Assembly (NCBI GenBank): GCA_963971305.1
Contig: OZ020303.1
Span: 15,497,184 to 15,561,183, forward strand
From: Arcuatula senhousia
Lineage: Eukaryota; Mollusca; Bivalvia; Mytilida; Mytilidae
Reading direction: 5' to 3'
DNA length: 64,000 nucleotides
A model generated the notes under the pieces. That model ran no database searches. It had not been told where the DNA came from and worked only from the letters and a program-made list of their open reading frames with translations. Position 1 is the stretch's first letter, and every line of letters starts with the position of its first letter. Below, piece after piece: positions 44,640-54,193 of this stretch. The position numbers were made by a program, and so were the translations under genes.

Positions 44640-45470
44640 CCGCCGTAAAGAGAAAATAGGGTAACAACAAGTCATAATAGAGTCAAAAAACCCAGACATC
44701 ATTTTCGGAACTGAAACCTGCCTCAGCGATAAAGTATGCTGTAGCGAAATCTTCCCACCAGAATTAGGTTATGATGTTATTCGTAGAGATCGTCTAGGTG
44801 ACCCACATGGGGTGTTCTTAGAGCAGCAAAATACGACCTTAACCTTTACCATGTCCACACCAGTAAAAACAGCGAACTCATTGCAGGCAGTATCAAAACC
44901 AGTCCACGTAAGAAGATCATACTGATATGCTTCTATCGGCCACAAAACAGAACAGACAAGGACTATACAGAGAATGTTATCAAGAATTTGACACAACTTA
45001 GAAACCTGCACAAGAATGATGCCTTCATACTCGGTGGCGACTTCAACTTCACTGACGTACATTGGAAAAACTACACTACACAATACGTTCAGCATAAAAC
45101 CTCCGGGATACAAATGAGTCTTTCATTCAGATGCACTTGAGGAGTTGGAACACAAGAGGCAGATGTGCTTCCACCCTCAGAAGTTCCATGTCATCAAAAT
45201 TACCAACAGGCGCCAACCGATCCAGACCAACTACACCCTCCACGGTGATCACTTAGAAGTGTAACCATTGACCAGGATTTACAATGGTCAAAACACATCA
45301 AAAACACCATAGGAAAAGCAACAAGATCGCTAGGTTTTCTACGAAGACATTTGGGCCGCTGTAAACCGATAGCGAGGGAGAATGCATACCGTACCTTGAT
45401 CTGACAATCGATTGAATACGCCTCCACACGTTGGGACCTACACCAAGCAAACATATACGTTGTTTATAAA
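44640..45470 (+). pseudogene. Internally deleted LINE (APE endonuclease joined to RT tail)
   Basis: Plus strand, with frames shifting. First part: PDIIFGTETCLS, YDVIRRDRLGDPHGV, then in another frame ICFYRPQNRTDKDY and AFILGGDFNFTDVHW. These are the AP-endonuclease blocks of a non-LTR retrotransposon, with GGDFN the catalytic signature. From about 45185 the sequence jumps to the end of a LINE RT: TIDQDLQWSKHIKN, LGFLRRHLGRC and IEYASTRWD. The whole RT core is missing and stops are present. The size and clade (CR1/Jockey-like) are inference. Confidence 0.7.
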
Positions 45471-45479
45471 AATAGAAAA

Positions 45480-45980
45480 ATGTGTCGATTATTTGAATCT
45501 TTGTAAATTTGATCTTTTTTTAGACTCATTGATGACAAAGTAAGTCTTTGTATGATAGACGACCAGAAATCTACCTGCGTCTTACCTTGTCTTTGAAAAA
45601 TAATTGCGTTTTATAAGCTATGCCAATCGAGATGTAAGTTGTTTATGTGGAAAAGAAGTATAAAGTATGGAGAAATCGAAAGTGTTGCTGCTGCTTCAAG
45701 ATGAGATTGATTTAGAGCTAAGAATCGCCATCAGTACTTTCGAATTCTTTAGGATCTACATTTTGTTGACATCATTGCTAGAACTACAACAGTCAAATGA
45801 ATCTGAAGGTTAAATTTTATTGACATCAGTATTGAAATCAACGGAACTGAAAGAGGTTTAGTGGATGACCCCGCAATGAAACGCTGTTTGCATGGATTTT
45901 TATATTATTTACAAATCCAATACAGGGATAGGAAGTCATAATTTTAGCAACGACAAAAAGGCCGATTTATGATTGACAAG
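45480..45980 (-). pseudogene. Reverse-transcriptase pseudogene, copy g
   Basis: DNA from 45480 to 45975 parallels 37930-38425 of copy f ('gtcgattattt', 'agttaagaatc'-like words, 'atgaaacgctgttt'), but with more stops. It lies directly behind the LINE fragment, so two retroelement remains are fused here. Confidence 0.6.
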
Positions 45981-46375
45981 GTAATATCAAAATTACCGAA
46001 CTTGGCGGATCAATCTCAATGTCTAAGAGAATCCTAGCTGCAGGCACGACATAATTTGTTCAATTATACGCTTATGAGTGTCTCTATTGAAAGTAAATGA
46101 AAGAAAGAAAAACCCGAGTGGTTGTTTCCGTGCGTATGTTCATTTCAATTTAAGTGTGTGATGTAACGCTCGAAAGTTGAATGTATGCTGATAACATTTG
46201 AAACCGAAATCATCAACCTTTTAATCTGAACCATTGGTTTCAAGTTGCATATGAAACTCGCTAATGAATCTATCAGCCAATCATTTTTTTCATCGGTTTA
46301 ACAAGAGGCGTTAAAGCCAACAGGTTATTAGGAAAACTTCACATAAATTTTACAAAATCTTATAGTTATAGTTTA

Positions 46376-46612
46376 TTAAAACATGTTATTTGAACCTCGA
46401 AAATCGTATTCAAAACTGCACCCATTATAACTTCCATCTGCTTGAACTTTGACGTAACCGTGATCAGCCAATGAAACTACGTCGTAGGGGTCATACATTT
46501 GAATGTAAATAAGCGATGGGATAAGACCATGTCTTTCACCATAATCAAGCTCAAAGTAGTACCCATAAGTGTTATCTTGGTGTCTGTTGCCATCTCGATC
46601 TGGCCAATCCAT
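46376..46612 (-). CDS. DUF4434-like secreted protein, exon 4 (last)
   Basis: The acceptor GTTTTACGTATTACAG precedes ATGGATTGG in phase 0. The exon encodes 78 residues (MDWPDRDGNRHQDNTYGYYF..., ending SNNMF) and stops at 46376-46378. Motifs GYYFELDYGER and PSLIYIQMYDPYDVV suggest a compact beta-rich C-terminal domain. The phase matches the exon 3 donor, so ATG here is an internal Met. Confidence 0.6.
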   Translation of the reverse strand: MDWPDRDGNRHQDNTYGYYFELDYGERHGLIPSLIYIQMYDPYDVVSLADHGYVKVQADGSYNGCSFEYDFRGSNNMF

Positions 46613-47679
46613 CTGTAATACGTAAAACACGTTATATCTCATGGGCAGAACAAACAGTGGTGATGGCGGATATTTGTCAGGCTTATCTTAAGACACCATA
46701 ATGTTCAATTTTGCAACATTTCTATGATGTTATACGGGATTTCTATCTCTCAGATGAGCACAGATGTTGGTTTGACATAGAGTTTGGTAATGTCATCCTT
46801 TCCAGATTTGACCAACACTAAATTGATCTTTGGCAACGTGACGGGTGTGCTATAGCAAGCAGGAACTGCTTACTCTTCCGGGGCACCTGAGTCCACTCTT
46901 GTTTCGACTTGAGTTCACGTTGCTGAATGCAGTTTTGTTGTTATGTGTGTGTGTGTGTTTGTTTTATGTTGTTGTGTGGTTTGTTTCGTTATGATGATTT
47001 TGGTGGAGTTCTAATTCCCCGAGGTTAGCCCGCTCCGGCATCAACACTTTTGTGTTGGAGAATACATCAAATCTTTAAATTATCCGTTTAAATTTCAAAA
47101 TTGTCTAAACCCTAAGGTTCTTCCTACCCCAGACATAGGTTGATCATCTTAGTATTAATTTGGTTCCCCAATTTGATATTTTTGGTTTTACTGTTCTATG
47201 CTCCTCATAATCATAAAGTGTTTGACTTTTTCAATATTTTTGGTAGAGTGCCTCTGATGAGTCTTGAATAGACGAAACGCGCGTCAGGCGTAGCAAAATT
47301 TATTGTCTGGAACTTTGTTGTCATTTGTATTTCTATCTACCGGTTTTGTCTTTGTCTTTACGGTTTTATGATGTTGATAACCTCTTTGGTACACCTTTGC
47401 TTCTTCCAGTAATAAAAAGTAATGTCATGACGTTAAACTCATGCAACAAAGGGTTATCCTTGTGCTTAATGCTTTACATTTATACTTTTCAGTGCAGAAT
47501 TTTTCAATCAGTTTATTTTAAACCAGTTGAAATTTTAAAATTGTAAAAACCCTAAGTTTCTTCCTACTCAAGATATAGCATGGTCATAGTCAAAATTTTA
47601 GTTTCCATTTCGGCACTTTTTTGGTTAATTGTTCTTTTGCTCTTCATGTTCATATAGAGTTTGGCATTTTACTTCTTCC

Positions 47680-47780
47680 GTAAATGACTCTTTTCAGTGT
47701 GAGATGATCAGGTTGAGATGCAAGCACGTGCAGCGATCTCACACTGGTCAATTAATATATTTTTTTTACGGAAGAAATAG
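47680..47780. mobile_element. Short foldback element
   Basis: The outer ends ACTTCTTCCGTAAA (about 47680) and TTTACGGAAGAAAT (to about 47779) are near-perfect inverted repeats. Inside, CAGTGTGAGA and TCTCACACTG form a second pair. Only about 100 bp; looks like a tiny MITE. Confidence 0.55.
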
Positions 47781-47946
47781 GTACTTACACACGTTCTTTG
47801 AAAACCGACAATTATCTTTCACTCGTGATAGAATTTTTGTGGTCTTTTGGCTCATTCCGCTGCACTCCACTCAAAAAAAGACTAAAAAATTCTATCACGT
47901 GCGAATGATCAACCGGTTTTTTCAAAGAGCTTATGTAAGAACCTAT
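47779..47946. repeat. Long hairpin, arms about 60 bp
   Basis: 'taggtacttacacacgttct' at the left pairs with 'agagcttatgtaagaaccta' at the right. Inward, 'tcgtgatagaattttt' pairs with 'aaaaaattctatcacg'. The loop is about 45 bp. It directly abuts the 100-bp foldback element. Confidence 0.6.
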
Positions 47947-48427
47947 AAATCTTTGGGTAGAGCTCCTCTGATGAGTCTTGACTAGACGCGTCAGGCAAAG
48001 CAAAATTTATTGCCTTGAACGTTGATGTAATTTTTGTTTTTTTCCAAAACATTTCTAAGTGTCAACTTTAGAAAACAACAAGGGGCTCCCACAAGCCTGA
48101 GTCAATCACCAGGTCTTTATGGACATAAGGGTATCATCTATATGGGGTCGTCTGAAATTTTAATCTAATAAAGTCTTTTGTATAGCTTAACGAGGTGAGC
48201 TAAAAACTTATTATAAGAAATCAACCTAGGAAATGGATATTTAAAAATCTATAAAATCTACACGGATGACGACATTGATTTATATAATTTATATCATAAA
48301 CATTAAATCATGAAAAATTTTAAGCAAACCCCAGTTTATGTTTTAAGTAAATATAGACATAATGCATATGGACCTAAGCCTACCGACTGGTGTGAGTTAA
48401 TATTAATATACCGGTACGTAAAACTAC

Positions 48428-48806
48428 CTGGAATCCTTGTGTCTCGCCATCTAAGTTGTATCCGAGGACTACAACTGATCGATTCGCTGCAGAGTGGAAG
48501 GAACAATTGCTTATAATTGGTCGCTTTAAATCTTCCAATATCTCTGCAGATAGAGATATTTTATAGTTCGTCGTAGTGCAGGTAAAATCAGGGTCATATG
48601 CGAACGCCATCACTTTTTGTACCAATGCTCCAGTCGCCGACAAAGACCTATCAATTCTTTGCTTGCTTGTGCGGTCCATAAGTTTGGTGGTCCCTAGGTA
48701 ACTTTGGTCAGTTGGTTTGCAGATGTCATCCTGAAGATTCTCGAATGCTTCTAGTACCACCCAAAGATCAGACATTTTACCAAGGTGACTTCGAGTGTTA
48801 TTAAGG
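48428..48806 (-). CDS. DUF4434-like secreted protein, exon 3
   Basis: 379 nt. The preferred acceptor is TTATTTCAAAG before 48806 (phase 2) and the donor is TTCCAG|GTAGTT at 48428 (phase 0). It encodes LWVVLEAFENLQDD, RSLSATGALVQKVMAFAYDP and SVVVLGYNLDGETQGFQ. The LEAFE segment suits a late barrel strand carrying an acidic residue, as in glycoside-hydrolase-like folds. Another acceptor 10 bases upstream (CAG, phase 0) would not fit exon 2. Reading through exons 2 to 4 is uninterrupted. Confidence 0.65.
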
Positions 48807-49723
48807 CTTTGAAATAACTGTAAATTATACTGAATTGAGTTAATTGGAAGTTTCGGGAAACAAAAGTGTTGTAGAATAACAATATATGACGTCTTGAATC
48901 TTTATTTTAATTTTATATATGTTTTTTTTAATATCTGTAAAGTTTGATTTTTCTTATTTCTATAGAAATATTGTTTCAATTACATTCATCCCACATTAGC
49001 TCATTACTTTTATGTTATATGTTGTTAACATAAATTGACCTGCCAGTTGTTTCCGAAATCTATAAATAGGGAAATATTTTCGACGAGGTAAGATGCGATT
49101 GATATGCTCCTTTTGTATTAACTTTCTTCAATGTTCTTAACGGTCCACAAATGTTTTCAAAGGTAAGTGTTTTTGCTCATCCCTGTTTTATTTTCAACCG
49201 TTCACACTGACCACAATCTGTAACACATGTGAGTCCAAAAGGATGTACAAAATCAATAGCCCATCATCCACCGAATGTACCCTGGTCTTACACAGACATA
49301 AGAAACATTAAAATACAATGGAACATGTTCACAAACTTCTTGACCGGCTGTTAAATATATTAACTTTGCTTATAAGACCTCTTGAAGAGTTTTATCTTTT
49401 TTGAACCATTGGTAACCAAAAAAACCTTATCAGATGATATTGTTTCTGATTTATTTTGGGTCTGCTGTGCTTAGATTATCTCCCCATTTTCCACATTGTA
49501 TCTCTAAATTGTTTTATTTTTTGGGGGTTTATCTCCTTAAAGTGTAAGTTCGTGATTTTTGAGTTATTAGTTTATTTGATTTATTATAGTGAGAGTAGGC
49601 ATCCTGCCGAGTTTGGGCATTGAAAACGATATATTAAGAAAGATATTCGTAATTTTATTCCAATACACAAGACCATATGGGCGCGTCCATGCTATGAACA
49701 ATGATGAATTATGGGATAGCTCA

Positions 49724-49751
49724 ATTGGAGATGTGACGTCACATCTCCAAT
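49724..49751. promoter_or_regulatory. 28-bp perfect palindrome centred on a CRE (TGACGTCA)
   Basis: The half-site ATTGGAGATGTGAC is followed at once by its exact reverse complement. The centre TGACGTCA (49734-49741) is the consensus site for CREB/ATF bZIP dimers. It lies inside intron 2. A regulatory role is inference; a palindrome this long without spacer is unlikely by chance in AT-rich DNA. Confidence 0.45.
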
Positions 49752-50638
49752 GATAAATACATTAACCAATTGACGATATTTGTAACATTAGACCGATGTT
49801 GTCCATCATAATAATGATTTGAAATATGAATAATTTGGCATTAATAATTTTTTTAATCCAATGTTTAGCAAGATAATTGTTTGTTTAAACCTTTTATTGT
49901 TTTGAAATAATTAATTATAATTCCAAATAGTAAATAATCTAAAATATTTATTGACACATTAGCCCTAGTTTTCAATCCTTTTTTAAATATTAAGACAATA
50001 AATTCAGTTCTTGATGAATACACAGGTGTCAATTAAAATCATTTACCTTTTTGACGATCTGCCACGCCCCGTTGGTTAATTATAGGTATAATTGACAGAT
50101 ATCATAATTCAATTAAGGTGCTCCTCCAATCAAAGATTTCCTTGCAGCACTCAACCCGCTTTAGACACACCCACCACAGATTGATTTTAAGAATTTCGAC
50201 CGGCGCATCTTTTAATAATTTCTTAATTAGTATATGGTATAATTAATCAACAGGTGTCAATATCACCTGTTCACTTCATTGACTACCTTTCTAGCTCTTA
50301 CAATTATCAATCAGCCAAAGCGTGGTGCTACATCGTGTTTGTGCATGGTTTGTGTAATACTAGTACCCAAATTAAAAATGTGTTTAAAGAGTTTTAGTTC
50401 CCACTTTTTTTTTCGTTTTTAAAGTGTTGGAAAAACAATTAATTAACTACATTATTATTTGCAAGACAAAAAAAGATTCCTACAGTTAATTGTTTTTATA
50501 CGTTTTAATTAGAAAGGGTATTTTATTAACATTTTCGCACTTCAATGTTCAAACGACTCTGGCGGACCAAAGGGGTTGATTTTCGTTAAAAGAAAGTGTT
50601 CTAGAACCCATTCCAACCAGGTAAATGTCAACTTCTAA

Positions 50639-50900
50639 TACACACGAAACAATAGTAAACCCCTGTGGTGCCGATAGTTTGCACGGGGGTACTAAACATA
50701 CACAGGAAACGGCAGGTGAACCCCTGTTGTGCCAGTGGTTTCATAGATCTGTATATTAAATTTATATTTATATTTAATATACAGGTCTATGGTGGTTTGT
50801 AGAAGGGAATAAAGTCTTATACACAGAAACTGATAAGTAAGCCCCTGTGGTGGGATGGTTTGCACGGAAGGACTAAATATCAAATTATCACTTCAAACGA
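50639..50900. repeat. Three 60-bp repeat units, the middle one split by a hairpin
   Basis: 'cccctgtggtgccgatagtt', 'cccctgttgtgccagtggtt' and 'cccctgtggtgggatggttt' mark three units. After the second, an AT-rich hairpin (about 50745-50789; CTGTATATTAAAT with ATTTAATATACAG) is inserted. Confidence 0.6.
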
Positions 50901-51424
50901 ATCATGCAAGGTAATCCCAGTAGGGTGTCAGGAAATCATGAATTTTAAACAGGATGAATAAAAGAAATAGTATAGGGCAATTCTACATACTGAAAATTGA
51001 AATATGTATTTTCCGAAAATGTCTGTACGGCGGATAAAAAAATATATTTAAAATATTTCTATATTTTTCTACGAATTAATTCTATACTTAACGATTGGTA
51101 CCATTTTAAAACCTTTCTCAATCAATCATAAGACTTACTTTTATTTTATCATTCCCGACTTAATTTTAATTATATTTCAAATTGTCCGTTGTGGTACACA
51201 TCGATAAATACCACATGGGTATAGGATGCAACACCAACGCTGTGTATTGGCTTTGAACAACGCCATCTAGTACAAATCACGTGACCCTCCATGGATAGAT
51301 TTTTTTTACTTTCAAAAGCCAATTTTATCCTAACTATGCATATTTGAGCGCCAGGAATTTCACCAAAGTTATTTTTATATGATAGTCTTTCAATGTACAA
51401 ATTTTGAAAAAAACGCGAACTTAC

Positions 51425-52084
51425 ACTTTAAGATAACATATACCTGCCTCTTGTATGCTTCCATTGTATACCTCGCTGAAGGTTGTGTTTTCGGATACAT
51501 TTACACCACTAGTCTTCAAAATGTCAAACAAACTCGGATCAGACGATAGAATAGACTTGTCAACTTCTGTTGCCCAATATAAACCATCTCTTCCATAACC
51601 TCGACCCTCATGTACAGCAATGTAGTCAACTATTGATGACGTCAATATCTTTGAGAATCCTGTCACGTGGTCTTCAATAGTCTTGTTAAATGTTAACTTG
51701 TTGAGATCAACGTTTAATGACAGAAGAAATTTCTTTCCGCTATTCTGAATAAAAGAAGAAATATTGGAATAAAACTGAACCGTTTTCGTGGTTACATCTG
51801 GAAGTATGACGTCATCGCTAAAATAGTATCCAAGTACTGACGCGTCCATACTTGTTGTATAACGTGATTTGTGGTCCTTCAAAACACGCTCTACCCAGTC
51901 GAAGTAGACAGCTTCTAGTATCGATCCCGGAAGAACAATAACAGCTGGTTTTGATGGAAGCCCAAGTATCACTTTTACATCTTTTCCAATTGTTGAGTTT
52001 AGTAATACTTCATGAGGGTCTACCTTTGCAATGGGCGTGAGAAGAACCATGACTTCGGAACCAGTGGGAAATTTGCAAGAGTTT
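51425..52084 (-). CDS. DUF4434-like secreted protein, exon 2
   Basis: 660 nt: acceptor TTTCTTGCCTTTAG before 52084 (phase 2), strong donor AAAGT|GTAAGT at 51425 (phase 2). It encodes the core: DVKVILGLPSKPAVIVLPG, VLGYYFSDDVILPD, KKFLLSLNVDLNKL and VDYIAVHEGRGYGRDGLYWA. The pattern of short hydrophobic strands ending in acidic or Gly residues (GYYFSDD, IAVHEGRG) resembles DUF4434, a glycoside-hydrolase-like alpha/beta barrel. Several N-glycosylation sequons (NTT, NGS) fit secretion. Family assignment is from memory of the motif pattern and is tentative. Confidence 0.65.
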
Positions 52085-52184
52085 CTAAAGGCAAGAAACA
52101 AACAAGGTTTTTACTAGAACTCTCACTTTAGAGTTTTTTGTGCAATTTTCTGTATTTTTGGACTATCGTATCGGAAGGTTGAAT

Positions 52185-52540
52185 GCGATCACAGACAAAT
52201 ATGGGATTTTTATCACTCAGATGAGTACAGAGGTCGTTTGTCATAAGTTTTTGTTTTGTCTTCCTTTTCAGGATTTGACACCCTGAATTGACAATTGGCA
52301 GCGCGACGGTGTGCTATAGCAAACAGGAACTGCTTTCTCTTCCGGATCACTCTCGTAACGACTTGAGTTCGCGTAGTTAATTTATGTTCGGTTGATTATG
52401 TGTTTTTTTTGTGTGTGTGTTTCTTTGTACTGTTGTAGTTCATGTTTACTGGTTTTGTCGTTGCCCTTTCAGACTTTTGACACTCGTGACGTATACACCA
52501 TAGGTTCCTCTTTGCTTCTTTTAAATATTACATGCATTAA
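52185..52540. repeat. Dispersed repeat R2, intron 1 copy
   Basis: Carries R2 words 'tatcactcagatgagtacag', 'gtgctatagcaaacaggaac' and 'gttcatgtttactggttttg'. Occupies most of intron 1 of the DUF4434-like gene. Confidence 0.65.
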
Positions 52541-52591
52541 TTCTCATTTCTTAAATCAAACCTTGTTCGAGATGAAACCATTCTTATAAAC

Positions 52592-52998
52592 TGTCGATTT
52601 TCATTGCCAGTTAGTATTCGATCGAATCCAGGACATTTGAGAATAGTCGACCCGTATCTCTCATGGTAGCTGTAGGTAAGGATGCTCAAAATATTTAATC
52701 CTTTAGCCACAATGTCACCTGTCGCCGCGTCAAAACAACTTTAGTGTCCTGTAGTAGAACCACATGAAGCAAATACAGGATCCGAATCGAGGCTGGATTT
52801 GTTTTGAATAAGCAATGCCGGACCACGAAAAACAAGAGCGTCACCCCCTTGTTTTTTAAATTGATCTATTGTCTTAATCCAGTTTTCTGAGGAATTACGA
52901 TCTTGGAAAGAGGCAGCTGTGATTGGGTATGCAGGTCCAAATGGTGAACAGGAAATCAGTCGGAATAAAATAAGTCCATGGATGGTAAACATTAACAT
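52592..52998 (-). pseudogene. DUF4434-like protein, exon 1, interrupted by an in-frame TAA
   Basis: ATG at 52998 starts a signal peptide (MLMFTIHGLILFRLISC), then FKKQGGDALVFRGPALLIQN. A TAA at 52741-52743 stops the frame after 85 residues. The same frame continues beyond it in protein-like sequence (FDAATGDIVAKGLNILSIL, ILKCPGFDRILTGNEN) to a donor CA|GTTTAT at 52592 whose phase 2 fits exon 2. With the stop, the four exons total 1683 nt (561 codons including both stops). I therefore call the exon damaged rather than ended; a lost allele, sequencing error or unrecognised splice are alternatives. The donor is weak. Confidence 0.55.
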
Positions 52999-54153
52999 GG
53001 TTGGCTTAATTATTGTTACAAGTTTAAACTAGCTGATAAGACAGGTTTCGTTTGTGGTAGGCCAAACAATGTAAGTATATGATTTCAATATGAAAGTGAC
53101 CTCATTGTAATGATCTTTTTGGGGATAATTTATCAAATACTTTAAACAACAGATATTTTGAAAAATGAACGCATTAAAATTACACTAAATTAAGTTTCAA
53201 ATACCTTCTTCACATATACAAGATTTAATAACGAGTAACAGTTGTTACAATTTTAGAAATGTGAAGTTTTACGAATGACGTCGATCTTTGCAAACTTAAA
53301 CCAGTTAAAATTTTAGAAAATTGGTCAAACTCGCATCTATCTAGTCCAAAATAAGTAGTTTCGAGGAAGCAGGCAAGCACGTTAGGAAACGCGTGTCAGA
53401 CGTAGCAGAAATATGTAGTAGTTTTTATTTCAGACTGTGAATACTTTCCTAATTCTTTTAAATTTTGTACATTCTTCTAAATTATTTTGAATCATGTATT
53501 ATTACCAAAGCTATGAATAAAGTAGTTTTTTGTAGAAAGTTAAAACACGATTTATAAAGTCTTTCTATAAAAATAGTCGGACGGCAAATGTCTATTTTTT
53601 CCGTTAAGGATACAAAAGGACGGATTCCGGATTCAGGGGCGATAATTTTTACAATTTTGGCCACCAGACGTCGCTCCGCGGAAAATTTTTATTGATTTTT
53701 GGAGGACTCGCGGTATTTTTAAAAGTTTTCAATAAACTGCAGAACATATTTAGCATATATTGATATTTTAAGAAATGAAAATTTATGAAGAACACTATCA
53801 GACAAAACTTAGTATATTTGATGCTGAAATTGAATGGTTATTCTGATTTGAAGTAGGCGAAAAAAATCGCCATTTTTCGTTCAGCGACTTCACTTTGTAC
53901 CCCCTGGAACGAATTGACACAATCAAAATCATTACACTCGATAAACTTAAAATGAATTAAAAACGAAGGATGGATAGTTTAAGAATGCTCATGCAAAATT
54001 TCAGATTTTTACCGGTGATATTTGTTATGCAGCATCACTTTTTTCACAACATTCCACGTCATTTGGGGTCATTTTACGGGTCAAAAATCACATGACGTAT
54101 GTGGCGGGATGTAAACAAAACGTAAAAAACGTCAGTGAAAATTACCAAAACTT
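52999..54153. other. Non-coding between two divergent gene starts
   Basis: About 53205-53270 is a scrap of the ACTCGTAAA element end ('cttcttcacatatacaagat'). About 53380-53440 is an R3 scrap ('acgcgtgtcagacgtagcag'). The stretch near 54060-54120 ('cacatgacgtatgtggcggg') may be the promoter of the exon at 54154. No other gene is seen. Confidence 0.4.
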
Positions 54154-54193
54154 ATGGATAATGCTTGGGAATTGTATAGACTCTGTTGTCAAG
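54154..54193 (+). CDS. Possible first coding exon of an unknown gene
   Basis: ATG at 54154 in context ACTTATGG starts MDNAWELYRLCCQ and is followed by a strong donor CAAG|GTAAGA in phase 1. GC-richer sequence with a CACATGACG word lies upstream. The residues faintly resemble the first helix of an ankyrin-type repeat, but 13 residues decide nothing. Confidence 0.4.

Larger units (their letters stand above)
46613..48427 (-). other. Intron 3 of the DUF4434-like gene, full of repeats
   Basis: Contains repeat R2 (about 46740-46960), a single R3 copy (46990-47330), a 100-bp foldback (47680-47780), a 168-bp hairpin (47779-47946) and an R3 scrap (47940-48030). About 48055-48290 resembles the 150-bp repeat of 34 kb ('atggggtcgtctgaa'). 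Confidence 0.5.
48807..51424 (-). other. Intron 2 of the DUF4434-like gene
   Basis: 2.6 kb without other coding signal. It holds a perfect 28-bp palindrome with a CRE core (49724-49751) and a 60-bp tandem repeat with an inserted AT-rich hairpin (50639-50900). Confidence 0.5.

Noticed and set aside
44769..45113. 114-codon minus-strand frame
   Set aside because: It is antisense to the LINE endonuclease blocks, which read clearly on the plus strand.
47629..47985. 118-codon plus-strand frame
   Set aside because: It runs through a foldback element and a long hairpin, so its openness has no coding meaning.
52741..52743. A recoded stop (selenocysteine-like) in the DUF4434-like exon
   Set aside because: The codon is TAA, not TGA, and no stem-loop suggesting recoding was seen. 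A mutation or sequence error is simpler.
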